A stretch of DNA of 64,000 nt, taken from positions 357,553 to 421,552 of the forward strand of contig JXTB01000116.1 of the NCBI GenBank assembly GCA_002914805.1. Reading direction: 5' to 3'. Below the pieces are notes generated by a model. That model was not told the origin of the DNA, searched no databases, and saw only the letters and a program-made list of their open reading frames with translations. The stretch comes from Parasponia andersonii (lineage: Eukaryota > Streptophyta > Magnoliopsida > Rosales > Cannabaceae). Both the position numbers and the translations under genes were made by a program. Below are positions 1 through 13,600 of the stretch, piece after piece; the first letter of the stretch is position 1, and every line of letters begins with the position of its first letter.

Positions 1-677
1 AACTCATACAAATTGGAAATTAATCCCATGCGTTTGTTTTTTTTTTTTTTTTTGCCGACCTTTTGCAGTTTTAATCACAAAATAAGACTTCTAATTTGTC
101 ATCTTTATGATCCTTATCAACTTATGAAAATGTGTTTTGAGTTTGACCTATAATGAAGTAATATTAGATTATAGCCCTTGAAAGTACTTTGATTTCTTGT
201 TTCAATTTTATGATTATTTATAATTTTCTCAATTCTTAATTACCCAAATTAAAAAATTAAGTCAATGCTATAAAGTACTGTTAACTCACACGCCTATAGA
301 TTTTTAAATAGTACACTAAAGATGCATTAATGCATGAGAGAAAACAATTCCTTCTCTTAGACTCCATTAATGTGTCCTTTTTATATATACCAATCTTTTA
401 ACTGTTTTTCTCTCTCGGATTACTTTAACGAAGAAAATTTTGAAATGCATATTATTCCTAGTCCGGTTACTCCTAACTAGTCTTTTTGCATTTATTGGTC
501 AGACGTTTTCTATGTTGCCAATTCTATTAATTATAAAAGCTTACACTAGTTGCAATGAATGAATATTTACAATTCGAACTAATAGAGAAATATTTAATCG
601 AGAAAAAACTGGAAAGAGAAAAGGAAACGCAAACAAAAGTTACATCAAGTTTTTTTGGCCTCCTTTAATTTTTATTG

Positions 678-681
<4 letters not shown>
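1..681. other. AT-rich intergenic DNA, no feature recognised
   Basis: No open frame, splice pattern or terminal repeat could be supported here. The sequence is AT-rich with homopolymer runs. Confidence 0.5.

Positions 682-710
<29 letters not shown>
682..710. repeat. (TA)n microsatellite abutting MITE copy 1
   Basis: An uninterrupted AT/TA dinucleotide tract runs directly up to the left terminus of the MITE that begins at 711. The same arrangement recurs at the other two copies of that MITE. Confidence 0.9.
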
Positions 711-712
<2 letters not shown>

Positions 713-933
713 TAGTTGTCAATCTGATAGGTATTTTTTTTTACCTATGTATAGGTATTTGTTTTAGCTGTTAATCATCATCTAATAGTGATCCAACGAT
801 TGATTATGATTAGGTGCATAAAAAGACATGTATTTTTAATATAAAAAATGTATATGATAAATTTTCATTAGTCAAATTAATCCCTAAGAATAAGGATAGA
901 TAAAAAAAAAAATACTTATTGAATTAGTGCCTT
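711..933 (+). mobile_element. Microsatellite-flanked MITE, copy 1 (Micron-like)
   Basis: About 223 bp with no coding capacity. The left end carries an imperfect terminal repeat (AATCTGATAGGTATTTTT) followed by a small palindrome, TACCTATGTATAGGTA. The right end reads AAAATACTTATTGAATTAG, the complement of the left end with mismatches. Internal blocks (TGATCCAACG, GCATAAAAAGA, ATGATAAATTTTCATTAG) are shared in the same order with the copy at 25235-25463 and, inverted, with the copy at 61539-61781. The left side abuts a (TA)n tract; on the right TA repetition is weak. The arrangement resembles the rice Micron family, which inserts in (TA)n microsatellites; that assignment is an inference. This is the most diverged of the three copies. 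Confidence 0.65.
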
Positions 934-1062
934 GTATCTATATATTTAATTGTATGCAAATTTTAACGTATAAATAGCTAGCTTAGTGGAACATGATTCA
1001 GACTCAAATTTAATCACATAATAGAACTTTGAAAATTTTAGGTAACTTAATTGAAGCGAAGC

Positions 1063-1120
<58 letters not shown>

Positions 1121-1273
1121 TATGCATTTTACAGTCAAACATACATGCAATTCATAGGTCACTTAACTTGAATAGCATTAATACTTTGGCTACTAATGCT
1201 CCTTATGTAGATGACCACCGAACACATAGATCCATCATGGTGAATGTGCTACACGAGCTTCAAGTCTCCAACC

Positions 1274-1324
<51 letters not shown>

Positions 1325-3480
1325 ATCTTCAGGAAGTGGGAATGGACTTTGAATTTGGCTTTTTCTTTGCAAAATGCCAAAATGAGAGGCTCTTGTCGGG
1401 TGCATCCTTAGGGAGAATTAATTAGCTTGCCACTTCTTTCTTTTTTTTTTTTTTTCCGGGTTTTGCTATGTATAAAGTTATGCCATGTGGAATGATGGAT
1501 AACGGCCCCACACCATGTTTAAGGTGTCATGGATATTTGGTGATTTTATTGACCCTGTGGTGAATTTTAACTTCATTGTTTTTTACACTAATTAATTATA
1601 GTAATCCCTTTGGGGCTAAAATTTCAAGGGAAGTTGTTGATGATTACCAACTTTTGAGTCAAAAGTCAAACTACCCACCAAATACACACACCTATGTGCT
1701 TTGCAATATATGGTGTGGGATACATGGAGAGATAATAATATAGACAAAGGTCATCGCTTTAGACGGTGAGAGCTTGATTTTTAATGGCAGGTTCTAAAGA
1801 TTTTAACTAAGAGATCAAAGTGCTTTTATTCTGCTAATTATGCCCATGGAAATTAGATTTAGCCACAAATATCAACTAAGCTAAAAGGTAGATATAATTA
1901 TGAAATAAATTTTTATAGCACAGGTTTATTCTGTGATATGTGTTTGTGTATCATATACTGCTTTTTATATATTAATCAGATGTTGTATGTGATAGTCTGC
2001 CTTTCTGACGGTAGAATATGATTGGACTTGAAATTCAGTTGTGTTAAGCGGACAAGTGTAGAAGGTGGTTAAAATGTTCATTTGATATTGTTAACTTAAA
2101 ACAGGGAAGGGGGATTAAGAGACGAAGTAGTTCCAAGAATGCACGTAGAATGACCAACAACCATATTTATAATACCACGGGGGAGAAAAAGGTAATTCAA
2201 ACGGTTTAGCCACTAAAAGGTACGAAACTAATCAAATTGTGCGATGGCCTTTTTATCTTTGAATAATACTAGAGAAACTAAAAAGTTGCACAAAAAGCTC
2301 TTTTGGCGAGATTCCATTTTAAAATAGCGTGAATACTACATATTAGTATAAGTTTTACCACATCATTAAATAGAAACATTAAATGAAATAGAGAGAAGTA
2401 AGGAAAAACAATTAGCAAAATCCAATTAAGTAAAAATTCTTTCAAAAACTGAATAGATCGTTACGTAAGTACGTAGATTTTGGAATTCATTTTAAGATTC
2501 CACTTTATAATTGAAAAGAAAAAAATATGGATGTTGGTCACCTAACTATCTAATATAATTGGATGGCCAATCCATCCATTCTAATTCAATTCAGATTTAC
2601 ATATCTAACCTACAATGAATTCTCTAAGTCAAAAAATCCCAAGACCCTCAGACAAATGAGCATAGTTAGCAAAAGCAGTTGTCTATCAATTGATTAGTAG
2701 CCCAAAAACAGTGTTTTGGATATAGTGTAGTGGCCAGTGGGTCATATTTATAGTATTGGATACCTATGTGCCTAAGATTCTCATATGACTAATAAGCTAT
2801 AATAAATATGTTTTTATTCAATGTTAAGCATTAATATCAAGTATACGGTTAATTCGCTCATTTCTTATGTTATATATTTTTCAACCTGTATTATTGTGTT
2901 GATGCATGTTATAAAAACAACATTGGTATCCTGAAGCTGGCAGAGCTCCAGATCTCATGCCATGTTATGTACATATATGAATTTTTTTAAATTGATATAA
3001 TAACAAAATAAAGGTTCTAAATAAAATGTTTCTTTTCAAATCCTTCCTCTTTCTAATGCTTATTTTTTAAAAAAAAAAATTCAAGCAATAAGTTAACGCT
3101 TCCTAACCTAATTGGGTACAATTAGACTAGCAAAGTTAAAGAGTGTCACAGTAGAAATTTAAAAAACAGAAGGATAAAGTGAGTACTTCATCAAGGTCAG
3201 AAAATATTTATGATATTTTCCTCTAAATAAATTCTGTTTTGATGTATAGAGATTAGTTGGAAATGGAATGCATAAGAATGATGTTGATTCTTATATATTA
3301 AATAATTATTAAGAAGAACTAAACTGAATTTAGTTCCTTAAGGTACCTTTATTTATATATATGTCTATATATATATATGTGAAATGTTAGTATGTAGAGC
3401 AAAATTATACTGATGAATATCGCTTCAGACAAAATATTAGGCGCTATGTGACGTTTGCAGTAAAGTTACACGTATTGATC
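934..3480. other. Intergenic DNA with two long microsatellites
   Basis: No gene seen. A (TA)n tract lies at about 1065-1117 and a (TC)n tract at about 1277-1320. The one open frame across them is repeat-encoded (Ile-Tyr and Leu-Ser runs) and is not a gene. The rest is AT-rich unique-looking DNA. Confidence 0.6.
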
Positions 3481-4735
3481 GACGTTTACAGTAAAGTTAA
3501 GTGAAGTCAAACCGGACTAGCACTAATGGGCCAGCACGGCATGAATAAGAACTGTGCCTGGACTAGCACGACATGGTAAGTAAACGTGCCCGGACTGGTA
3601 CGACATAGGCATAAATACAAGCATGATACATGACACAACATGTATGAATAACAGGCATGACAAATATGATTAAGAAAAATAATTAGTTTGCAAAAAATAT
3701 ATTTATTTTAAATTTATTTTAATTTTTTTAGGCAAATAAAAAAAAATAAAATAAAAACATTTCCTAGGTAAAAATAATATATATTATAAATATTATATCA
3801 ATTTCTAATTTTTTAAAACAAAAAAAAAATTCTAAAATTTAATAAGTTTGAGCTGAAGAGTTTAAAGATACTAAGAATATAAGGTAAAACTCAACTCCAA
3901 TAGAAAATCTTTAAAATGTTAAGAAAAAAATACAACTTAAGTGTGTGCTAATTATAACATTTGAGTTATACATTTTGATATACTTTGAAGAGACGCCAAT
4001 TTAGTTAAACTATACTTTAATTATAGAAATTTAAATTAATTATCATTTCCCATGTATACTCTAGGATTTTAATTTATGTTTGTTTTATATAAAAGTTATA
4101 TAAATTTCAAATAATTTCTTTCTATTACATAATATTTAACAATTCATAATTACTTAAAAAAATATTTCCAATAGTATTAAAACAACTAAATTTGAAAAAT
4201 GAATAAATAAATAAATAATGAGCACAATTATAGAGCAAGAACAATAAGAATTTGAAAATAGAAATAATTAGGCTTAAAATCATATAAGATATAAAAAAAT
4301 GAGCAAGGTTAGACATAAGAATAACATAATAAAAAAAAATAAACACGATTAGATACAGAAATAACACATCATCTAAAACTTATACAATTAGTACAAAAAT
4401 AGCATAATATCGTAAACGAGTACAATTAGGTATAGAAAATAACTCAATACCAGAAACGAGTATAATTAGGTACAATAATAATGTAATAACGAAAATGGGA
4501 ACAATTAGGTAAGAAAATAGACAAGCATAATAATGAAACATTATCGGCATGATTACAGTACGAAATTGGGCACGGGCACAAGACATGCACGGCATGGGCA
4601 CAAGTATGTAACGGGCCGGATACGACATAATACGATCAGTAATTATTCCTGGATGAGTACAACGCAAAAGACGAATGTGCCGTAACTAAATTTACTTGGG
4701 CATGTACGACACGACTCAGTTAACATCTCTATTAG
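3481..4735. mobile_element. hAT-like non-autonomous element remnant
   Basis: Both ends are much richer in G and C than their surroundings and carry repeated subterminal words (CCGGACTAGCA, GGGCCAGCACGGCATG on the left; GGGCACGGGCAC, GCACGGCATGGGC, GGGCCGGATACGAC on the right), separated by about 900 bp of AT-rich filler. The right end finishes in GTTAACATCTCTA, whose complement TAGAGATGTTAAC resembles the ends of many plant hAT elements. This terminal style is established for plant hAT elements with GGCAC/GGGCC subterminal repeats. The exact left terminus and the 8-bp target duplication could not be fixed, so the boundaries are approximate. Confidence 0.5.
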
Positions 4736-4889
4736 TCGAAATATGGTTTGAAGGATGTGGTAAACCCTCCTCCCAAGGGCGAGGTGTGCAAAGTCTTCAA
4801 AGGAAGATGTTATTATTTTGTATTTTATTACTCTTGATAATAAAAGATTGGGCACATTAATCCTTAATAATTAGCATATATTAGAGTTT

Positions 4890-5990
4890 TAGGTTCGTTT
4901 GAGTTAGAGCAATCACTGGTGAAAATGGATCGGTTTATAAAGTTCACAAGTTTAACGATACATATTTCTATATAGTAAAAATTCATCTGCCTCTCAAAGG
5001 GAAAACAAACTATAGAAGATGTCAAACTATGATCGAAGACTCCTTGATAGACATGTGTTAGGGATTATCAGGTTAACACTAATAAAATGTACGCGCATTA
5101 TAATATGGTACATGCAAAAACTATAATAGATGTGATGAATATCTTCTCTAATATGTATAAGAAACTTTTTGCAAATAACAAGGTACATCGCATGAAGACA
5201 TTGTTTAATATGAGGATAGGAGTAGGTGCATCAACAACAATACATATCGAGTATAATATGATGGTATCTTAATGGACATCTATGGAAATCCATTTTAATG
5301 ATGAGATTTGTGCTTTAATTCTTCTAGTGTCTATATCAAATAGTTAGGAATTTATAAGGGCAATGGGCAGTAATGTTGTGCGCAAAAGAAAGTTACAATT
5401 GAATGATATGAGATAATGAATTTTTGAGTAAAGTATCATTAAGCTTTACCTTAAATCTCGAGAATAATAATAGGAGCAAGAAAAGGAATTCTAACCAGTA
5501 TAGATCGAAGTCTAGGAATGGAAGGAATAAATTTAGATTTAGGTGAAAACTTGAGTATTTGAATTATAGTAAGACTGGCTATATAAAGGAATATAAACTA
5601 CCTAATCAAGATGGTGACAGAAATAATAGTACCAATGATGCGACTAAAGAAATAAAATATGTTTTACTCTTATCTGTTAATAGTCCTATTGACTCTTAGG
5701 TTTTAGAATCATGTGCCTCTTTCCATACAATTTCACATTATAATATAATAGATAAATATTATTGGTATTTATAGAAAAGTGTATATGTATCTTGCTAATG
5801 GAAAATCCTTAGATACTATTAGTGACTTAATACAGGGGATATTTAAATATATCAAACGAGTTTGTATAGATAATCTAAAAGGTAAGGCAAGTAAAAAAAT
5901 TGACGATAAAAGACGTAATATGACCTTTATTAATGGTGCATGGAAGGTCACCAAAGATGTCATATTATTACTAAATATGTGTACATTTTA
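4890..5990 (+). mobile_element. Fossil Copia LTR-retrotransposon gag-protease fragment
   Basis: The plus strand resembles in order a Copia Gag (UBN2-type), a zinc-knuckle-like stretch near 5560-5610, and the protease region with a degraded form of the family phrase WVLDSGASFHT near 5690-5740, followed by the region upstream of integrase. No reverse transcriptase, integrase core or LTR was found next to it. The piece is broken, with many disruptions, and is old. No TNT1-94-like domain beyond this fragment is present. Confidence 0.65.
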
Positions 5991-6411
5991 GGGTGAGTCT
6001 CTAATTTGCAGAATATCATTGCACTTTTAACTATTGAGCAAGAGTATATTGCCCAATGTTTAATATATATATATATATATACTAGAGAATGCATTCTACA
6101 CTCAAATAAATAATATTATGTGATGCTGCTATATTCATACGTTAATTTATTAATGTTTATTGTTTTCATTCATATTTCAGATGAGGATATTTTACCAATT
6201 ATTTTTCCTATAGTAACATGTCTATATATAGTGTTTGAAACTAAACTCTCCACTATTTGACTCGATCTATATTTATTGATCTTAACCACTAGTAGTCACC
6301 TTAACAACTATACATGTTTATCTATATATATCATTATCTATATAGACCTTAAAATCTCTATGTACATACAACATCGAAGTTCAATCTCACTAACATTGTT
6401 TGGGGAAAAAA

Positions 6412-6650
6412 ATGGCATCGTTGAGAAAGATGACCTTGCTGGCATTCCTCATTGGGATGATAAATATGTTAACGTCGATATAGGCTAGAGAGGTGATATA
6501 GTATGCTATTGAGGAGCCGTGCTTTTCAAACTACTTAAAGAAGTGCGAGACTATTACACCAGAATTATCAATAGCCATTTAATGCGCTATGCAATGCAAG
6601 CCCTTGTGCTTACATTTTGAGTGCTTCTTTTGTTCATCTAATCCTTATGA
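6412..6650 (+). pseudogene. Broken small cysteine-rich secreted-peptide gene (plant thionin-like)
   Basis: The ATG at 6412 opens a hydrophobic signal-peptide-like stretch (MASLRKMTLLAFLIGM), followed in the same frame by a short cysteine-rich segment containing EEPCF, KKCE and CAMQCKP. The layout (signal peptide, then paired cysteines, about 80 residues) resembles the plant thionin-like family of small secreted peptides. That assignment is by eye and tentative. The copy is broken by a few interruptions and should be treated as a relic. A MADS, kinase or transposon origin does not fit the cysteine pattern. Confidence 0.4.
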
Positions 6651-7785
6651 TAAAATACGTAGCTACAAATTAGGTATTAAGCATTGATGCCAAAAAACTA
6701 TTTAGTTACTCATAGTTATATGGAGATCTACTACTAAATGAATCCTCTCTCTTTCTCTAAATACGTATATATATACAATAATTTATATAACATATAATTA
6801 ATTATTTCAGCATGTTGTTATTTATTGTTCTATATATATACACACATATATATATATATAAATACATATATGAGATCGAGCTTCTTATTTATAACTACCA
6901 TTTTGTTTTAGATGCTTTTCAAACAATTTGGTTATTAACAATTGGACAAGAGATAAGAAATGCATCTTATTCAAGGATATATGATGAACTCTAAAGACAG
7001 TTAATGAACATGTATTAAAATATTCCCAAAAGCTTGAATGCTTGATTTATTAGTTACTACATCTCACAACCATCTATACCAAATTTTTTATGCCACATTT
7101 TTAATGTTAAGGTCTAAAGTTGAAATAGCCACCCCCTACTAAGAGAAAGCTCGAGGAAGTATTACTCCAGAACTCACAAGAATTTCTTAAACAATATTGG
7201 ACCGAATAAGATATACGATTAGACTATTCATAAGAATCTCTTATTTTGTGTAGCACTTTTGACTAGATATATAACTTATGTCTTTAACCAGAATAATCCG
7301 GTGAATTCACTCACGTATATTTATGAAACAAAATTGGATTATTTAATCCTCATCTTGTTTGGAGCATAACTTTTGACATGATAAGTGATAGCTTATCCCA
7401 AATATCAAATAATCCCATTTGGTTGGAAATATCTCTTATTCAAATGTTTGGAATTATGAATCCAAATCCCTTGTCCAGTGACCCGACTTTTTTTTCTTTT
7501 TTATTTTAGTATTTCACCTTAATTAAAAAATTTTACGTAAAAACATTAATAATTCAAATTATATTATGATTTAGTCATAAATTTAAATAAAGAAATAATA
7601 ATTACAATCTATATGAGCTAGTATACTTTTAACTTTCGCATATACTTATAAATAAATTTTTTCTATGTGTTCAACATTAAGATAAATATATACTATTATG
7701 GATCGGACCTCATATTCTAATTAATTAATGAGACCTGTAATTAATCAAAACAAAGTAGAGAATAACTGGGATTATAGTTAGATTA
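6651..7785. other. Intergenic DNA, no gene seen
   Basis: AT-rich with short TA tracts around 6830-6860. Near 7320-7480 words such as AATCCCATTTGGTTGGAA and GGAATTATGAATCCAAATCC recall MITE ends that match their host sequence poorly. No terminal repeats could be paired. Confidence 0.4.
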
Positions 7786-8110
7786 CGAAGAGTACACAAG
7801 TGTAAGAGTTATCACAATACTATCTACGTATTGAAATCCTGATGGGCAAACAATATAGAAAACAACGCCTCATACATCGTCTTTGCCACGTCAGCGGCTT
7901 CAGGAATAACATACTTACAATATAGTAATAATAATAATAATAACGTAATAATAATGTAGGTGTTATCATAATGCTAACACTACATATAGAAGTCCCAATA
8001 GGCGGTTGCAATAAAGAGCGATACTTTCCACAGCGTCCCTGTAAATAAGCGGTTGCAAAGATAACTAGCTTATGAATCAACAATAATATAATAACGCAAT
8101 AATAATAAAG
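7786..8110. repeat. Diverged tandem repeat, two units of about 155 bp
   Basis: The unit beginning GTTATCACAATACTATCTACGT near 7808 recurs as GTTATCATAATGCTAACACTACA near 7963. Each is followed by a block with CCTGATGGGCAAACAATA or CCCAATAGGCGGTTGCAATA and ends in an AATAATAATAA tract. Similarity is partial, so the duplication is old. Its origin is not recognised. Confidence 0.45.
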
Positions 8111-9836
8111 GATCTAATTGACAGAGGCAAATAAACTAACCATAGTGTCAACTAGAAGACAAATATAAAAGATAAATGAATTAGAGATACTAACAATAAC
8201 AATAAGATTGGTGATAATAATAGAAATAATAAATGAGAAATTATGAGAGAACATAAAATCTTGAAATTGTGCCACAGATCAAGCACGGAGTTCAAGGAGA
8301 GTAGCTTATGGCCCACAAATCACTAAAGTGCAAGGATTAGAAACTGCATGCAAGAAAACTTATAAAACAAGTTAATAGAAAAGATAATGTAAAAATAACA
8401 AGATAATAGAAGATAGTATAAAAATAATCAACTGTAAGAAAATGATATAAAACTAATTACGAGATAGAAATCGATATAACATAATTTTGGGCCTACGATA
8501 TGTGAATAAGTTAGTATGGGCTTAGAAAGGACATGTAAAAATATCTGGACTTGTATAAATATTTAGGGAAATATAAACACTAAAAGACTTGTTGCTTAAG
8601 TTTTATACATGGACATATTACTAAGACCACAAAATACAATAACCATATAATTATGTATGCATATATAATTTTGTGTGGGTGTGTAGTTGTGTGTGCATGC
8701 AAGTGAGATGATGAGATGGTAGTAATAAGAAGATAAACAAAACTACGAATTAGAAAAAGGACCAAAGAATGACTAAAACAAGGATGTATATTAATGAGAA
8801 TATAAACACATATATGACTTAGTGGTCACGGTTAAGGAAGAATCGATAGTTGATGATGATGGTAGTGGCCACAGCTTGGGCAAAAGATGATGACGAAGTG
8901 GTGATGATAATTGTGTGGTTGTAGCTTTTGTAAGAGATGAGAGATGATATTGGTGATATAACTTCAGATGAACCCGAGAAAGAGAGAAAGAGAGCAAGGT
9001 TGAGAAATAAAGGAAAGAGAGGTGTTGTATTATAGATAGTGTATGCCCATTAGGTTATAAATGAAGGTATTACCTCTCTATTTATAGGCAAAGAATGCCT
9101 TATACTATAAGAGGACTTCTACCACAAGGGAATGAGGTGAAGTACCTATTAGCTAGCTTATCTTGGTAGACAATAGGATTAAGTGTCAAACTCTTGTTAG
9201 CTAGCTTATAGTTACAAGATCTTGGTGAGCAAGTTAGGTCTTGTTAATCCCATGCTTAATTAGCAGGATATGATGCTTAAGGGTTAATTCTAAAAATCAA
9301 AGAAAACCCCAAAACATATACATACACTTTTTAAATGAGCAATGCTATTTATACGTCGAAAGATTAACCCAGGTCAAAACAAAGCATAAAAATAAGCATT
9401 CAAGTGGGCTCCAATGTTTAGAGGGAGGCCACGTCAGTCCGAAAGCTATCCCGTTCGGTATAAAAAGATTTATTCTTCTTAAATTTGGTTTTGATACTAT
9501 ATGCAAGAATGTCACCGAAAACACCCCTTCTTTTATCCTTAAATATCAATTTACACCTCTATTCTCATATATCCAAAAAGTATGCATGCATTATGTAAGT
9601 TGGCACCTGCTGCTAGCTTTGTACTATTAGAGATTTACTTTAATGGTGTTTTTAAAGATATTGATTAGGTTTCAATTTTTATTCTCAAACTAGTAAATCA
9701 GCACCGGTTCAAATCAGTTCTGAATGAGATTGGAGTGCAAACAGTGGCCCTTTTTGCCATCATTTTTTGTTATTTTATTTGAATAAATTAACAGGGTCGA
9801 GAGATACCAAGGCTATGAACATCATCTAATTATTTT
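8111..9836. other. Intergenic DNA, possible LTR remnant on the minus strand
   Basis: No gene is supported. Around 9075-9095 the minus strand reads TATAAATAGAGAGG, a good TATA box, preceded by GCCTATAAATAG-type context and followed by a pyrimidine-rich leader. Short repeats GTTAGCTAGCTTAT occur near 9150 and 9208. This could be a promoter inside an old LTR; no partner LTR was found in the window. Confidence 0.25.
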
Positions 9837-9840
9837 NNNN
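9837..9840. other. Four-base assembly gap
   Basis: Four N residues. The flanks do not show a repeat that would explain the gap. Confidence 0.95.
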
Positions 9841-10614
9841 TCTAGCCTTCCCCCTTCCCTCACGAGAACAGAAAAACCAAACAGACTACGAACACCAACA
9901 CACATCCAAACAATAATTAATTGCTCTGTTGGTCTAAAACTTATTATGAAGCATTATTTTAGTCCCCGAATTTAAAAGTAGAGTAATGATCCTTAAACTT
10001 GGTGAAAATTTTCGAATATGTCACATTCTAAATTTTTTTTTTCTCATTTAATCTTTAATAGAAAGAGACAACTAGTAGTTTTAAAAGGTTTAGGGACCAA
10101 CACTATGAAGTTAGTATTGTGGCCTTGGACTCTAAAGGAAATTTAACCAGACAGTTGTCCATGGACTAATAAAGAACAATTGTAAAAGCCTTGAGAGTAA
10201 AATGAGAAATTTAGAAGCATAGGCCCTACAAGAATACTATCTCAAGAATTTTAAGTACCAACATTTTAATTATAATCCACACGGCAATCATGAATCTACC
10301 ATAGTATAACCTCAGTAATATACAAGTCGAGGAAACTAGTAATATGTAAAGTGATTGAACTTGTACACATGCTTGACACTTCGAAAGAACTCAAAAGGCA
10401 CCACCTTTTGGAACCAAAAGGGAAATAAAAGAGTCAACACCATTCCATGCTTAAGATCTGGATACGGCATTACCACAACACAACCAAGATGAGAAGAACT
10501 ATACTGTCGAATTGAAGCTGAGACAGTTCCCACCTCTGATTCATGCGGGCCCATCAGATCAAAAGAAAGCCATAACATTTGGTGCACATGAAATGCTTAG
10601 CTCTACGATGCTCT
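9841..10614. other. 3' flank and probable 3' UTR of the TFIIE-alpha gene
   Basis: The part next to the stop codon at 10615, roughly 10335-10614, has the mixed base composition expected for a minus-strand 3' UTR. No clear AATAAA on the minus strand was found. 9841-10330 is AT-rich with no gene seen. Confidence 0.4.
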
Positions 10615-13600
10615 TCAACCTTCCTCCCAGTCGACATCGTCTTCGTCATCGTCATCTGCTATAGGATCAGCTTCAACATTCAAATCGTTGACCTTGTAAT
10701 TTTCATTTGCATTATTACCTGTAGTGGTGTAAAAGGCAGTGTTAAATGTCTATCAAACTTAGACCATATGAGAATAATTGTATTCTTTAATCCTTAAAAA
10801 AATACATAAAATAGGAATCTTATACATCCAGAAAATTCGTGAAATCCAATTTTCTTTTTCTCATTTTAATCGCAATGATGGTCACTTCTGTTAATTTCAA
10901 CTTAAATTGGCCAATAAATAAGAACAGCAGTTCGTCTGATAAATAAATGTTCTACTTTTTGTTATCAAGAATGTTCACTGATTGTTTTGGCAAGTTAATT
11001 TTCCTTTTTATACATAAGAAACAGGGACTGAATATCAATAGAGGAATGGAATTACAAAAGATTATAAAGGATAATAAGGCATCATCTTAGGACTGGAATG
11101 TCTGGTTTGGTGGAATGAACTTCGGAATAGAATGAAAATTCTCATTCCATTGTTTGCTTTAGAATTTAGACAAAAGGAATACATATTCATTTGGAATTAC
11201 TACTCCCTCGTTGGAATTGTTATTCCACCCAAAAAGGTAAGAAATCATGATTCCATCCCTTAATCAATACTACTAGGACATCAAAAGGTATGCATATTTT
11301 GGTCAAATACAGTATTGATTCCAAGTCAACCAAACAATGGAACATCATTAATATTCCTATTTTAATGCCTTTTTTCGTTACAATTCCCACTACTACTCTT
11401 ATTCCATTCACCAAACCAAATCCCAGTACACCACCAAACAAGTCTTTAAAATCTGATAGTATAAAAAATTCAACGAGCCACTCAAAATTTGAATCTATCC
11501 CATAAAGACTCCAAATTCCCTTCTATGACTTCAAAAACTCTTATTCCTTTCCAACCACAAAGACCAACATAATACATGAGGTCATGATAGCCATATTGCA
11601 TTACATGGTTTTAAAAGCGTTTGAGGCCTTACACTCTGAGGCACACCTTGAGGCGAGGCAGACAAAAAACACTTTTGAAGGTCAAGCTTCGATTGGCTGC
11701 AACGAAGTTTAAGCCTCAGCCGTAGAAGCGCATGGCTTCCAACATGTACAAGGCTTGAGCCTCGTACAATCAGCCCCCGTTTTGGCCTTTAAATGAGTTC
11801 GGCCTTTTTTTGGCCCATCTAACATATAGCTTCTCTTTAAACTTTGGGATGTTTATGTCTAAACAAGTTTAGTCGAATTATTAGGCCCCAGACTTTCAAA
11901 GTTTAAAATTAACATACTCGGACATAAAGTGCTGTGGCAGCTTCACCCACTTTTTAAACTTTAGAACTAAAGCCCTGGTTTTGTGTGCTGTTTTATGAAC
12001 CACTGCCACTAATTTCTGGGACGTTCATCACTTTGCTATGCATTCATACATCTTTTCAATAACTAATTCAATACATTTTTAGGTAAGACCTTTATTCTTA
12101 CAAGTTCCCTTTTTCTTTATGCTTTTTAAGAGCTTTTATGATGTCTTTGTTACTAAAGTCGAGGAGCTAATGCCTGGTCGAGCTAAAGCAAAACGCCTCA
12201 TTTCCCGAGCCTTTTAAAATCTTGTTCCATTATTTTGACAAGTAAAAAATTTAGTGACAATGACATTTGAAAGGTTAAACATTAAAAATTAAAATCAATT
12301 CCAAAATTGGAACAAGATTGTTAAATAATGATAAATAAATTGTTAAAAAATGATAAATACCTGCAACAGGAGCCTCTTCCCAGCCAACATCATCATCTCC
12401 TTCATCCTCATCCCGTTTTGACTTGATTCCTACCTGACGACTAGAAGATGCGCTAGATTCACTGTTAGACATTTGAGTATTTGACATTTCCTCTGTTTGC
12501 TTTGCGGCTGCTTCTAGTATAGCAGCATAATAAGCTTTATAATATTCATCCTACAGCAGGTAGAATCAGAAAAATGTAATTTATTTTCGATAAAGGTGGA
12601 AAATATATGGCACAAAAGAAAACAAGAAAATAGCAGCGCATATCATTCCACTAACTTGTAAAATCTTCTTTTCATCATTTCCAGTGATCGACTTTTTGTC
12701 ATCCGAGGTCTCTGCAGCTGACAAACTGCCATCCATCATTGTCTCTTGCTTGACATCTCCACGTTGTTCCTTCGTGAGATTCATCCCTTGCTTGATCATC
12801 CAAGGTGGCAGCACTTTCAGACCTGTACTTTCAGCTATAGATTTGATATCCTCTCCCTTGCCATCGGGTTCGGTAAACTCAACCACCACCTGCTAAGAAA
12901 CCCCATACAAACATTACCAATTTAGGGAAAATATATACGCCCAGTACTGCATAACATCTTATCATAAATGTAACAATAAAGCAAAAGTCATCATCACTTC
13001 ACTTTTCTGCAGTTGCAGGACTGAAGTAAAGAACAACTCCTAAGTCATAAGTACATTGAATCCAGAAAGCTAGAGGAGATCTTGTGCACCAACTGAGAGT
13101 CCCATAAAAAAAATAAAAATAATAAAAAAAAAATCGCCTTAATTATGGTAGAAAATTATCTGGATTATTTTCTGTCACATTCAAGAACAAATATTCTTCC
13201 AAACTTGAATTTCATTTCATCAAGAACTTTGATTGTTTGAACCTTCAAAAAACCACTACCAGACCCAGTTGAGTGAACTGGAAGAATTGGACAACCTTAG
13301 TGTTCTCATTTACCTGTGATTAAGTGCAAAGGTTTGAATGATGCTCAAGGTTAACACAGTAGAACTGTACATTATTTAGATATTACCAATCCTTACACAT
13401 TTCGGTTGTTCAAATTACACAAAAACTTGATGCGTATCAAGCTGAAACTAAAAGGCAACCATGACAGGCAAAAAAGATTTCCAATATGCAAACAGATTTC
13501 CAAATAACTTTAAGTACTGATGCAGACTCTTCCAAAAATTAGAAAGTAACGAAGCGGTCTGACAAAACTAATATATACAAAATACCATACCCGAGAAAGT

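Noticed and set aside
1051-1425. A 124-codon open frame
   Set aside because: It is made by (TA)n and (TC)n microsatellites giving Ile-Tyr and Ser-Leu runs. The same holds for frames at 27781-28095 and 34773-35054.
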